Part shown: positions 24,677 to 34,413 of the stretch, piece after piece | How the letters are laid out: the number at the start of each line of letters is the position of its first letter | How positions within the stretch are numbered: the first letter of the stretch is position 1 | Origin: Roseibium alexandrii DFL-11 | GTDB lineage: Bacteria; Pseudomonadota; Alphaproteobacteria; Rhizobiales; Stappiaceae | NCBI RefSeq assembly: GCF_000158095.2 | Contig: NZ_CM011002.1 | Span: forward strand, 797,541-861,540 | Reading direction: 5' to 3' | Length of the DNA: 64,000 bases | Translations under genes and position numbers: made by a program | The notes under the pieces: model-generated | Databases searched by the model: none | Seen by the model: only the letters and a program-made list of their open reading frames with translations | What the model was told of the DNA's origin: nothing

Positions 24677-26227
24677 TTATGCGCTGCGTGCGTTCTCAAG
24701 GTCGAAGTCGGTGCTTTCCGTGTCTGCCCAAACGACGTCCGGTGAATAGTTCATCACCCGGGCGCGGGGCAGGGACATGATTGCCTCGGTGCCGACACCC
24801 AGCTGGGATTTGATCACGAATTTCCCGTCATGCATTCCAACGAGTGCCTGAACGATTGACAGTCCGAGCCCTGTGCCGGGTTCCGCGCTCTTGATGGCGT
24901 GAGACCCCTGGCCAAAAGCTTCCAGCACTGTCGGAATTTCGTCTTCCGGAATACCGGGGCCGGTGTCGGTGATGGAAACATATTGCCCATCGTCGCTGGT
25001 CCGGCCGACCTTGATATGCACTTCACCGCCCACCGGCGTGAACTTCACAGCATTGGAAATCAGGTTGAGGACGACCTGTCGCAGTGCACGCTCATCGGCC
25101 CAAACACGGGGCATGTCCGGTTCGAGGGTGTGATGCAACATGATGTTCTTGGCGTTGGCGCGCACGGTCATCATCGACCCGCATTCATCGACAACCTCTT
25201 CCAAATAGAGCGATTCTTCCTGCAGTTCGTGGCGGCCTGCTTCAATCCGTGAAAGATCAAGGATCTCATTGATGAGGTTCAGAAGATGCTGGCCAGAACC
25301 ATGAATATCTGCGGAGTAGCTCTTGTAAGTGTCGTTCTTCATCGGACCGAGCACCTCATCCTTCATGATTTCGGAAAATCCAAGGATTGCGTTGAGCGGT
25401 GTGCGCAGCTCGTGGCTCATCGTTGCAAGAAACCGCGATTTTGCAACGTTTGCAGCTTCAGCGCGGCGGCGTGCTTCGTCCGACATGGCGTTGGCCGTTT
25501 CCAATTCGGCAATCAGATGGTCCTTTTCCGCGCGGTATTCCAGCATGGTGTTGGCGTTCTTCAAGAGCTGATTGCCGAGAATGAAGAAGAAGCCCTGTGC
25601 GCCAATCGCCATGGCGGCCAGCGTGTAATGGATCGGGTCGATCTGTTGCAAAAAACTCGCCGTGACGATGAGCGTCATCGGCAAGGTGCTCGCCAACAAG
25701 CACCGCGGCAACGTTGCCGATTGCATGGTGTTCATTGCGACCACGATCAAGAGCGTCGCAAAGTGAAAGATCACAAACCCGTCGCCCGCATTGTCCGATC
25801 GCGGAAGAAGAAAAAATACTGCCCAGGAGCATCCATAGAGAAGGTCTCCGAGGGTGAAGCGGCGGCGCCAATAGATCCGGGCTTTTTGGTCCGACGGTGC
25901 GCGCTCATAGGAGTGGCACGTGACGACCATCAAGAGATGCGTGCAAAGCGTAACAATCAGCCAGGCGCCGAGAAAGAACGGGTTCAGCCAGATTACCGAG
26001 ATCGCGGTGACGATAAGCACCAGAAGGGGAACCGCAAAAGCCGCGTTGATCCGCGTGTCGGCGAAGAGATGCTGGCGTTCCAGCTCAAAGGTTGAGTGCT
26101 GCCGGTCAGACGTGCCGAGGCGGCTGCGGACATTTCCGGCCGAACGGGCCATCTCGCGCCGGCGGCGCGCTCTATCCCGATCAATTGCCTGACTGTCGTC
26201 GTCTTTTACTGACGCGGCGGTGTCCAT
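24677..26227 (-). CDS. Membrane sensor histidine kinase, orphan
   Basis: A 516-aa kinase. After a charged N-terminal 55 residues come about five or six hydrophobic helices (about residues 60-215). A short coiled coil ('AELETANAMSDEARRRAEA') leads to the HisKA domain with H-box 'MSHELRTPLNAILGFSEI' and the HATPase domain with N-box 'NLISNAVKFTP', G1 'ITDTGPGIPEDE' and G2 'GTGLGLSIVQ'. The architecture resembles PleC/DivJ-type kinases of alphaproteobacteria. No response regulator or periplasmic sensor domain is adjacent, so signal and partner are unknown. Confidence 0.93.
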   Translation of the reverse strand: MDTAASVKDDDSQAIDRDRARRRREMARSAGNVRSRLGTSDRQHSTFELERQHLFADTRINAAFAVPLLVLIVTAISVIWLNPFFLGAWLIVTLCTHLLMVVTCHSYERAPSDQKARIYWRRRFTLGDLLYGCSWAVFFLLPRSDNAGDGFVIFHFATLLIVVAMNTMQSATLPRCLLASTLPMTLIVTASFLQQIDPIHYTLAAMAIGAQGFFFILGNQLLKNANTMLEYRAEKDHLIAELETANAMSDEARRRAEAANVAKSRFLATMSHELRTPLNAILGFSEIMKDEVLGPMKNDTYKSYSADIHGSGQHLLNLINEILDLSRIEAGRHELQEESLYLEEVVDECGSMMTVRANAKNIMLHHTLEPDMPRVWADERALRQVVLNLISNAVKFTPVGGEVHIKVGRTSDDGQYVSITDTGPGIPEDEIPTVLEAFGQGSHAIKSAEPGTGLGLSIVQALVGMHDGKFVIKSQLGVGTEAIMSLPRARVMNYSPDVVWADTESTDFDLENARSA

Positions 26228-26357
26228 TCGGCCTGCCCAAGGTGTTCAATTGGTTATTTCGATTATGCTTGTTTCCTTGTTTTGACTCACCATTCCTTAA
26301 GATCGTCCCTAGAATTGTGGTAAGCAAAAGGTTAACCGGATCGCTAAAATTAAGGCA

Positions 26358-27005
26358 TTGATTGAATTGACGAAAATCCAAGAAATTGAAGCTCTTGCAA
26401 ACGCAGTGCGTGGGTGCCGGATTTGCGTCGAGACGCCTGAAAAGGCGCCATTGCCGCACGAGCCCCGGCCAGTTCTGCAAGCGTCTTCGAAGGCGCGGAT
26501 TTGCATTAGCGGTCAGGCACCTGGAACCCGTGTGCACAAGAGCGGACGCCCTTTTACAGATCCATCGGGTGACCGGCTACGATCCTGGATGGGGATTGGG
26601 GAAAATGTCTTTTATGACCCGGACCTGCTTGCAATCGTTCCGATGGGCTTTTGTTTTCCTGGACTGGATGCCAAGGGCGGGGATTTACCGCCGCGGCCGG
26701 AATGCCGGAAAGTCTGGCACGACCGTTTGTTTGCAGCCATGCCGCAAATCGAATTGATCTTGGTTATCGGTCAATATGCACAGGCTTACCACTTGGGTAA
26801 GGCGCGCAAGGGATCTTTGACGGAAACCGTTGCCGCATGGAAAACCTACTTTCAAGAAAGTGGACAGTCTAACCGTCCGCTTGTCCTGCCGTTGCCGCAC
26901 CCGTCCTGGCGCAATAATGCTTGGCTGAAAAAGAACCCGTGGTTCGAAGCCGAGCTGCTGCCGGTCCTTCAAAAAGAAATCGCCCGGCTGTTGGGCCGGG
27001 CGTAA
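26358..27005 (+). CDS. Uracil-DNA glycosylase family protein
   Basis: A 215-aa protein of the UDG-like superfamily. It has the N-terminal Cys-containing 'GCRICVETPEKAP', the phosphate/uracil-binding loop 'ISGQAPGTRVHKSGRPFTDPSGDRLRSW'-type region (around residues 50-78) and 'LPLPHPSWRNNAW', equivalent to the C-terminal H-P-S loop of UDGs. Members of this branch remove damaged bases or act in repair; the exact substrate is not established. The start is a TTG, either 26358 or 26367, the latter better spaced from AAGG at 26352-26355. It overlaps no neighbour. Its 3' end contains the hairpin that probably terminates the convergent rhodanese gene. Confidence 0.82.
   Translation: MIELTKIQEIEALANAVRGCRICVETPEKAPLPHEPRPVLQASSKARICISGQAPGTRVHKSGRPFTDPSGDRLRSWMGIGENVFYDPDLLAIVPMGFCFPGLDAKGGDLPPRPECRKVWHDRLFAAMPQIELILVIGQYAQAYHLGKARKGSLTETVAAWKTYFQESGQSNRPLVLPLPHPSWRNNAWLKKNPWFEAELLPVLQKEIARLLGRA
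26970..27001 (-). terminator. Terminator of the rhodanese gene, embedded in the UDG-like gene end
   Basis: GCCCGGC (26982-26988) pairs with GCCGGGC (26995-27001) around a 6-nt loop. Read on the minus strand the hairpin is followed by GATTTCTTTTT. This fits a rho-independent terminator for the minus-strand rhodanese gene, located inside the last codons of the convergent plus-strand gene. Confidence 0.75.
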
Positions 27006-27056
27006 GGTGAGGGGCGGCACACTTGTTGATGCCGTGCCAGCCCCAGGGGAAAAGTC

Positions 27057-28013
27057 TTAGTTCGTTGCCGTTTTTGGGCTTGAGATCGGCAGATCCTTCT
27101 GCTGGCTCCAGCCAACCATGCTGTCGTCATAAACGGCGACATTCTCCTGGCCGAGTAGCTCGCTCAAAACAAACCAGTTTGTTGCGGCCCAGTGGCCTGT
27201 GTTGCAGTAAGAGACGACCGGTGTGTCAGAGCCGGACACGGCATCCTGTGCCAGCGAGGCCAAAGCTTCCCGTGATTTCAACTGGTTGCTTTCAGTGTCG
27301 TAGAACTTTGCCTGGTCGAAGTGGGTTGCGCCCGGCAGATGACCGGAGCGGGTGGCATCCTTGTGCTTCTCAGCGCCTTCAAACTGTGCCAGCGGCCGTC
27401 CGTCGAGCAGAATGGCATCCCCGCCAATAAGGGACGCCACATCGTCGGTGGAGACCAGCAGCTCGGGACGCGGCTCGGCAATGAACATGTCGCCCTCAGG
27501 TACGACATTCCCGCTTTCCAGCGGTTTTCCTGCCTTCATCCAAGCGTTATGGCCACCATCCAAAATGGCGATTTTGTCGTGGCCGAGATACTTGAAGGTC
27601 CAGTAGATCCGGGTCGCGGCTCCGAAATCGAGGTGAGATGTTCCCGCCGGAACCAGAACGACGGTCCGGTCTTCATGAACGCCGAGTTCAGACAGCGAAG
27701 CCTCCAGCTTTTCAATAGACGGCAGAACGCCAGTCACATCGCCGCGCGAGGTGCGCCAGAAACCCGGATATTCACTCCACACAGCGCCTGGAATGTGGCC
27801 CTTGAGGTAATCGTCCTTGCCGGATTTGGCGAGCGGGGAGCGAATGTCGAGGATCAGCAGGTCGTCATCGTCCTGATTGGTCTCAAGCCAATCGACGCTG
27901 ACCAATGGAGAGGCCTCCAGCGCCTGCGCATCGCTGCTCAACACAGTCATTTGAAGGAGGACAGCACATGCGGCGGCCACAATCGCTTTTGTGCCAAGAT
28001 GCAAACGTGTCAT
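27057..28013 (-). CDS. Exported two-domain thiosulfate sulfurtransferase (rhodanese)
   Basis: Sulfurtransferase of 318 aa with an N-terminal signal peptide (residues 1-31, 'AIVAAACAVLLQMTVLSSDAQA') and two rhodanese domains. The first has 'LLILDIRS' and 'GHIPGAVW', without a catalytic Cys. The second has 'ILLDGRPLAQFEG', 'GHLPGATHFD' and the active loop 'SYCNTGHWAATNW' with the catalytic Cys. It should act in the periplasm, moving sulfane sulfur from thiosulfate or similar donors. The ATG at 28013 is chosen because GGAG lies 6 bp upstream and a signal peptide follows; an ATG at 28067 would add 18 polar residues. It diverges from an Lrp-type regulator with a dyad operator between them. Confidence 0.93.
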   Translation of the reverse strand: MTRLHLGTKAIVAAACAVLLQMTVLSSDAQALEASPLVSVDWLETNQDDDDLLILDIRSPLAKSGKDDYLKGHIPGAVWSEYPGFWRTSRGDVTGVLPSIEKLEASLSELGVHEDRTVVLVPAGTSHLDFGAATRIYWTFKYLGHDKIAILDGGHNAWMKAGKPLESGNVVPEGDMFIAEPRPELLVSTDDVASLIGGDAILLDGRPLAQFEGAEKHKDATRSGHLPGATHFDQAKFYDTESNQLKSREALASLAQDAVSGSDTPVVSYCNTGHWAATNWFVLSELLGQENVAVYDDSMVGWSQQKDLPISSPKTATN

Positions 28014-28108
28014 ACCGGTCTCCGTCCGAAATTCGAATAAATTTCTATCAGATCGTGGAAATTGCACTGAGAATGCGCTGTTTCAAGCGAATTCAGCTCC
28101 ATTATTGG

Positions 28109-28130
28109 AAGAGAAATCTCAATTTCTCTT
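28109..28130. promoter_or_regulatory. Lrp/AsnC-type operator candidate
   Basis: AAGAGAAAT-CTCA-ATTTCTCTT is a perfect 9+9 bp inverted repeat with a 4-nt spacer, located between the divergent rhodanese and lrp-like genes. Its length and AT-rich core fit sites of Lrp/AsnC regulators, which often control themselves and the divergent neighbour. Confidence 0.6.
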
Positions 28131-28243
28131 GCACTCCCCCTATGTAGAACGGTATTGCGGGATCTGGACCCGGCAGGCAAAAAGAATCCTGTCATTTTGG
28201 GCGTCCCAAAGCTTGGTGACGCCACGTTTTCTCAGGCAAAACC

Positions 28244-28738
28244 ATGATCGACCGTATAGACCGCCGTATTCTCTCCATCCTTCAGGAAGATTGCACCGTG
28301 CCCGTTGCCGAAATTGGCCGTCGGGTTGGGCTGTCGACCACGCCGTGCTGGCGCCGCATCCAGAAGATGGAAGAAGACGGTGTGATCACGGGCCGGGTGG
28401 CGCTGCTCGATCCGGCCAAGGTCAACGCAAAGGTGACAGCGTTTGTTGCGATCACCACGAGCCAACACTCTGAAGACTGGTTGAAGAAATTTGCCGACGT
28501 CATTCAGGAGTTTCCCGAAGTGGTCGAGTTTTATCGCATGGCGGGGCAAGTGGACTATCTCCTGCGGGTCGCGGTGCCGGACATCGAAGCCTACGACTCG
28601 TTTTATAAACGCCTGATCGCCAAGATCGATATCTCCGACGTTTCGACCACCTTCGCGATGGAGCAGATCAAGAATACGACTGCACTGCCGCTCTCTTATG
28701 TGGCGACCGAAAAGCCGAAAGCTGAAAAGGATAATTAG
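28244..28738 (+). CDS. Lrp/AsnC family transcriptional regulator
   Basis: A 164-aa regulator. The N-terminal winged helix-turn-helix starts 'IDRRILSILQEDCTVPVAEIGRRVGLSTTPCWRRIQKME', with the recognition helix around residues 30-45. The C-terminal RAM/ligand domain has 'VVEFYRMAGQVDYLLRVAV', close to Lrp itself, and forms dimers and octamers. The effector is probably an amino acid. It diverges from the rhodanese gene, with a strong dyad at 28109-28130 between the two, so it likely autoregulates and may control the rhodanese. Confidence 0.95.
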   Translation: MIDRIDRRILSILQEDCTVPVAEIGRRVGLSTTPCWRRIQKMEEDGVITGRVALLDPAKVNAKVTAFVAITTSQHSEDWLKKFADVIQEFPEVVEFYRMAGQVDYLLRVAVPDIEAYDSFYKRLIAKIDISDVSTTFAMEQIKNTTALPLSYVATEKPKAEKDN

Positions 28739-28895
28739 GCTCGCCAGATGCTTTAGCGCTTAAATTGAAATATGACCGGCATATTTTCACCATGTGTCAG
28801 CTGCCATTATCAAATTACTGTTGAGCGGTTCTTGGCTGACGTGTTTCTTTTCAGATGAATTCTCGGGCGATTAAGAGCATTTCAAGGATCGGCTT

Positions 28896-30146
28896 ATGGG
28901 GTCTTTTTTTCGGGTGATGAGGGCCGTGCGGGCTCAATACCTGAACGCACTAAATGCTGATGCGCTCAATAATAACTTTGGCGGGCCGCTGTTTTTATTT
29001 TTTGTTGTTACATCGGCCATTGCTGTCCTCTCTCTCTTCGTGACAGAGAGCCAGGGTCTTTTTGACTTTCTTGGCGGCCTTGACCGGATCGGGCGGGAAG
29101 ACTTTTTGGCTTTCTACCGGGCAGGAGATCTGGCGAAGGGCGGCCAGGCAGATCTGGTATACGATCCAGCTGTTTTCATTCAGCCATTTTCGGAACTGAA
29201 CAGGGGCCTTCTTTTTCTCAATCCGCCACATGCCTTGCTTATCTTCGAGCTCTTGGCTTTCCTGCCTTATCAGATGGCACGAGTGGTTGTGCTTCTTGTG
29301 AACCTTATCGCTATCTACGGGATCGTCAGGGTTGCGCACTTGAGGCTTGGCTTCAGTCCATATGTTCTTACGTTTCTCGTCTATGGCTCTTACAGTTCCC
29401 TGGTCTTGCTCCAGATTTCGCCAATTGTCATCTTCCTGATCGCCTACGCGCTGGTGAACAGTGTCAGCCGGCCTGTGTTGAGCGGACTAGCGCTGGCGGC
29501 GGCGACAATCAAACCGCAATTTGGGCTTCTCATTCCGGTCTTCCTGATTGGTCAGAAAGATTGGCGTACGTTTTGGATAGCTGCGGTTGTCACCACAGCA
29601 TTGATCAGCCTGTCAATTTTCAGATTTGGCTGGCCCGTCTGGGCAAACTATATCAGCACTTTCACCGATGGATCCGGATCCGGTCATTTCAACCAAGTTT
29701 ATATTGGTATGATCACAGTCGGTCAGTCGCTTGGAAAGCTATGGTTTTCAAGCGACTACAGGGTTTGGGCGCAAATCCTGGCTTTGGTCCTATGCGGGGG
29801 AGGCATTTGGTATGTCGCCAGGACCATATCGCGGAAGTTTGCAGTGCCAGTGTGTCTCATGGCCATGGCTGCGGCATCGCCATCTTTCTTGTTTTACGAC
29901 TGGCTGATAATCAGTGCCAGCTTGCTATTGCTCCTTCAGCTTGTGCCAAGTTGGCCGCCGCACCTGCAGATTACAGCTGGTTTTCTCTGGATTGCCCCTC
30001 TTGTTCAAATGATGCTGTTCAGTGATGGGCAAGTTGCCGAAACAGTCGAAGCGGCCAGGTATCTTTCGGCATTTCTGCCGCTGCTGATGTTGATTGTTTC
30101 GATCCAGATCTATCTCTTGGTTCGAAAACAGGCTTCCTATCAATAG
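28896..30146 (+). CDS. DUF2029 / GT87-like membrane glycosyltransferase
   Basis: A 416-aa polytopic inner-membrane protein with about ten hydrophobic helices. After the first helix the loop 'DFLAFYRAGDLAKGGQADLVYDPAVF' is the characteristic acidic substrate loop of GT87/DUF2029 polyprenyl-phosphate-dependent mannosyltransferases. 'NPPHALLIFELLAFLPY' and 'AAATIKPQFGLLIPVFL' are also family-typical. The acceptor and donor here are unknown. An AAGGA site lies 8 bp before the ATG. It stands alone between lrp and the TetR gene. Confidence 0.82.
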   Translation: MGSFFRVMRAVRAQYLNALNADALNNNFGGPLFLFFVVTSAIAVLSLFVTESQGLFDFLGGLDRIGREDFLAFYRAGDLAKGGQADLVYDPAVFIQPFSELNRGLLFLNPPHALLIFELLAFLPYQMARVVVLLVNLIAIYGIVRVAHLRLGFSPYVLTFLVYGSYSSLVLLQISPIVIFLIAYALVNSVSRPVLSGLALAAATIKPQFGLLIPVFLIGQKDWRTFWIAAVVTTALISLSIFRFGWPVWANYISTFTDGSGSGHFNQVYIGMITVGQSLGKLWFSSDYRVWAQILALVLCGGGIWYVARTISRKFAVPVCLMAMAAASPSFLFYDWLIISASLLLLLQLVPSWPPHLQITAGFLWIAPLVQMMLFSDGQVAETVEAARYLSAFLPLLMLIVSIQIYLLVRKQASYQ

Positions 30147-30191
30147 GGGGAGAGACTGCAATCTTCAGCCGGATGTGTAGGTCTTTACGGG

Positions 30192-30830
30192 TCAAACAAG
30201 TGGATGCCGGGCGCGGAAGCGGGCGATTTCCGCGTCTGAGACCGGTTTGCCGGTGAAAATCTCAGCGTAGTGGGGCATGCGCGCGAGGCGTGGTTCCAGC
30301 GGTTCGGACGGCCCGTCTTCTTTCATCGAGATGTAGCCGATCTGGGTCTGATAAACAGTGTTTGCCCGCACACTTGCGTATTGCGGTGCATCGCCGAACC
30401 GCAAAAACAGAGCTTCCAAAGCTTCGACGCGCACTTGATCAGCCTCGTTGAGCAGTTTTGCCAGCTGCGGGTCGGTGTGCGCCCAGTTGCGGACGGCAAA
30501 TTCCAGGCGGGAATCGAACAGTTCCGGCATTAGCCACAGATCGAAGATGTTCAGCATCGCTTCTGTGACGGTCTCAGCGTAAGCCTCTGTCTGCTGGACG
30601 AGATTTCCCGTGTTCTTGGTTTGCCAAAGTGTAATCAGCGCGTCCAGGAGATCCTGCCGGTTGGAAAAATGGCCGTAAAAACTGGTGCGTGACAGGCCGA
30701 GCCGGTCAGCAAGGGGCATCACCTTTACAGCGTCAATACCGCCATCCAAAAGCGCTTCATATGCCGCCTGGACCCAAATGTCGCGGGAGCCGCGCCATCC
30801 CGATGTTTTGCTGATCAGATCCGTGTTCAT
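30192..30830 (-). CDS. TetR family transcriptional regulator
   Basis: A 212-aa regulator with an N-terminal helix-turn-helix ('ALLDGGIDAVKVMPLADRLGLSRTSFYGHFSNRQDLLDALI', residues 26-66), standard for TetR proteins, and a divergent helical ligand domain. It diverges from the betaine/N-methylproline catabolic genes, and the 163-bp region between carries palindromic sites, so it is a plausible repressor of that cluster. The effector could be a betaine or an intermediate; this is inference. Confidence 0.93.
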   Translation of the reverse strand: MNTDLISKTSGWRGSRDIWVQAAYEALLDGGIDAVKVMPLADRLGLSRTSFYGHFSNRQDLLDALITLWQTKNTGNLVQQTEAYAETVTEAMLNIFDLWLMPELFDSRLEFAVRNWAHTDPQLAKLLNEADQVRVEALEALFLRFGDAPQYASVRANTVYQTQIGYISMKEDGPSEPLEPRLARMPHYAEIFTGKPVSDAEIARFRARHPLV

Positions 30831-30871
30831 TCTGATCCGTTATCAGCGCAAATCCGCAGAAACAAGCAAAA

Positions 30872-30907
30872 TTGACACCTATGTTTTCAAATCCGACATA
30901 AATGTCG
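30872..30907 (+). promoter_or_regulatory. Promoter with overlapping TetR-type palindrome upstream of the demethylase genes
   Basis: TTGACA (30872-30877), a 17-bp spacer and GACATA (30895-30900) form a plausible sigma-70 promoter reading right. The perfect palindrome CGACAT-AA-ATGTCG (30894-30907) covers the -10, and GACA-N4-TGT just upstream (30874-30884) looks like a degenerate second site. The arrangement suits repression by the divergent TetR protein. Confidence 0.5.
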
Positions 30908-30993
30908 TTTTTGCGGCTTTTCAAAGAAGCCCATGCGGCCTTAACTGAGGGCATTCCGCGACCATCGCGGGCATGCGCACAAGAGGGAGAGGC

Positions 30994-33030
30994 ATGTCGA
31001 AAGATCCGTTGCTGCAGCCGTATCAGCTGAAACATTTGACCTTGAAAAACCGGATCATGATCACCTCTCATGAACCTGCCTATCCTGAAGACGGGATGCC
31101 GAAGGACCGCTACCGGGCTTATCACGAAACGCGGGCCAAGGCCGGTGTCGCCCTGACCATGACGGCCGGATCTGCTGCGGTGTCGCGCAACTCTCCACCG
31201 GTCTTCAACAACATCCTGGCTTACAAGGACGAGGTGGTGCCTTGGATCAAAAGGCTGACCGATGCCTGTCATGACCATGGCTGCGCAGTGATGATCCAGC
31301 TGACCCATCTTGGCCGGAGGACCCACTGGAACAAGGGAGACTGGCTGCCTGCTGTCTCATCTAGCCATGAGCGGGAAGCTGCCCACCGGGCCTTTCCGAA
31401 ACAGGTCGAAGACTGGGACATTACCCGGATCGTTCAAGATTATGCCGATGCCGCAGAACGCATGAAAGAAGGCGGCATGGATGGCATTGAACTGCAGGCC
31501 TATGGCCATCTCATGGATCAGTTCTGGTCCCCGGTTACCAACACACTCGGCGGTCCTTATGGCGGTTCCTTGGAGAACCGGATGCGGTTTTCGATGGAAG
31601 TGGTTGATGCAGTGCGTGACCGGGTCGGCGATGATTTTATTGTCGGGATCCGGTTCACCGCAGACGAAGACCTTGAGGGCGGGATCACAGAGACCGAGGG
31701 CCTGGAGATAGCCCGGCGCTTGAAGGCAACGGACAAGATCGACTTCCTGAATGTGATCCGCGGGCATATCGATACTGACCCGGGCCTGACAGACGTTATT
31801 CCGGTTCAAGGCATGCGCAACGCGCCGCATCTCGATTTTGCCGGGCGGGTTAAGAAGGAAATCGGACTGCCGACGTTTCACGCAGCGAAAATCCCGGATG
31901 TGGCCACTGCGCGCCACGCGATCGCCGAAGGTCTGCTCGACATGGTGGGTATGACCCGCGCCCACATGGCGGACCCTCAGGTCGTGAAGAAGATTGCGGA
32001 GAAGCGCGAGGACGATATCCGTCCTTGTGTCGGGGCGACCTATTGCCTGGACCGGATCTACCAGGCTGGTGATGCGTTGTGCATCCATAACGCGGCGACG
32101 GGACGTGAACTGACCATGCCGCATGAGATCCCGCCGGCGGACGAAAAGAAAAAGGTCGTTGTTGTTGGAGCAGGGCCCGCCGGTTTGGAGGCGGCACGTG
32201 TTGCCAGTGAACGTGGTCACGACGTTACGGTCTTTGAAGCGGCGCCCGATGCTGGTGGTCAAATCAGGCTGACGGCGCAGTCCGAACGGCGCCGGGAGAT
32301 GATCTCCATCATCGATTGGCGTTTGCAGCAGTGTTCCAATCGCGGGGTCACATTTCACTTCAACAGATTTGCAGAAAGCTCTGATATCGAATCTGAAAAC
32401 CCGGACACAGTCATCATTGCGACTGGAGGTTTGCCACACACTGATGTGCTTGGTGATGGAAATGATCTGGTGGTGTCGGCCTGGGACATCATCGCGGGTG
32501 ACGTTAAGCCGGGCAGGCGGGTGCTGGTCTATGACGATGCCGGAGATCATCCAGCCTTGCAGGCCGCAGAGATGATTGCAGCATCAGGGGCACATGTTGA
32601 GATCATGACCCCGGACCGGTCCTTTGCGCCCGATGTCATGGCGATGAACCTGGTGCCTTATATGCGTGCGCTTCAGGACAAGGATGTACGCTTTACGGTG
32701 ACTTATCGCCTAAAAAGCGTGCGCCGGTCCGGCAACCAATTGGCAGCTGTGATTGGAACGGACTACTCGGCTCACACCGAGGAGCGAGAGTTTGATCAGA
32801 TTGTCGTGAATCACGGCACTGTTCCGATGGATGAGCTCTATTTTGAGCTGAAACCGAATTCGACCAACCTGGGCGCGGTCGATCAGGACGCATTGATCTT
32901 CGGCCGGTCTCAGCCGCAAGGCGCGAATCCGAACGGGGCCTTCGCGCTCTACCGGATCGGCGATGCGGTTGCTGCCCGTAACACACATGCGGCAATCTAT
33001 GACGCTTTGAGGATAGTGAAAGATATCTAG
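30994..33030 (+). CDS. StcD-like N-methylproline/dimethylglycine demethylase-type flavoprotein
   Basis: A 678-aa old-yellow-enzyme/trimethylamine-dehydrogenase-type oxidoreductase. An N-terminal FMN TIM barrel (to about 370) has 'QLTHLGRRTHW' and 'GGPYGGSLENRMRF'. An Fe-S loop region follows with 'CVGATYCLDRIYQ', though the typical CxxC spacing is altered. The C-terminal NAD/FAD domain has 'KVVVVGAGPAGLEAARVASERGHDVTVFE'-type binding at about 384-412. Length and the 'SHEPAYPEDGMPKDRYRAYHE' start resemble StcD, which demethylates N-methylproline to proline in stachydrine catabolism; the related DgcA acts on dimethylglycine. I start at 30994, where GAGGGAG precedes the ATG. The Rieske oxygenase genes next door would supply its substrate. 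Confidence 0.85.
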   Translation: MSKDPLLQPYQLKHLTLKNRIMITSHEPAYPEDGMPKDRYRAYHETRAKAGVALTMTAGSAAVSRNSPPVFNNILAYKDEVVPWIKRLTDACHDHGCAVMIQLTHLGRRTHWNKGDWLPAVSSSHEREAAHRAFPKQVEDWDITRIVQDYADAAERMKEGGMDGIELQAYGHLMDQFWSPVTNTLGGPYGGSLENRMRFSMEVVDAVRDRVGDDFIVGIRFTADEDLEGGITETEGLEIARRLKATDKIDFLNVIRGHIDTDPGLTDVIPVQGMRNAPHLDFAGRVKKEIGLPTFHAAKIPDVATARHAIAEGLLDMVGMTRAHMADPQVVKKIAEKREDDIRPCVGATYCLDRIYQAGDALCIHNAATGRELTMPHEIPPADEKKKVVVVGAGPAGLEAARVASERGHDVTVFEAAPDAGGQIRLTAQSERRREMISIIDWRLQQCSNRGVTFHFNRFAESSDIESENPDTVIIATGGLPHTDVLGDGNDLVVSAWDIIAGDVKPGRRVLVYDDAGDHPALQAAEMIAASGAHVEIMTPDRSFAPDVMAMNLVPYMRALQDKDVRFTVTYRLKSVRRSGNQLAAVIGTDYSAHTEEREFDQIVVNHGTVPMDELYFELKPNSTNLGAVDQDALIFGRSQPQGANPNGAFALYRIGDAVAARNTHAAIYDALRIVKDI

Positions 33031-33168
33031 AAAAGCGGCACAGCTGACTGAATTTGCAGCACGTCTTACTTGGATAAAATCATGCCGTTTTTGTGCTATG
33101 TAAAATCACAATTGCGCGTCAATTATCCGCCAGATCAATGGCCACCAGAAATGGCTTTTACAGGATGA

Positions 33169-34410
<1,242 letters not shown>

Positions 34411-34413
34411 GTC

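Noticed and set aside
31357..32550. A 397-codon minus-strand frame opposite the StcD-like gene
   Set aside because: No ribosome binding site or domain. The plus-strand flavoprotein explains the sequence.
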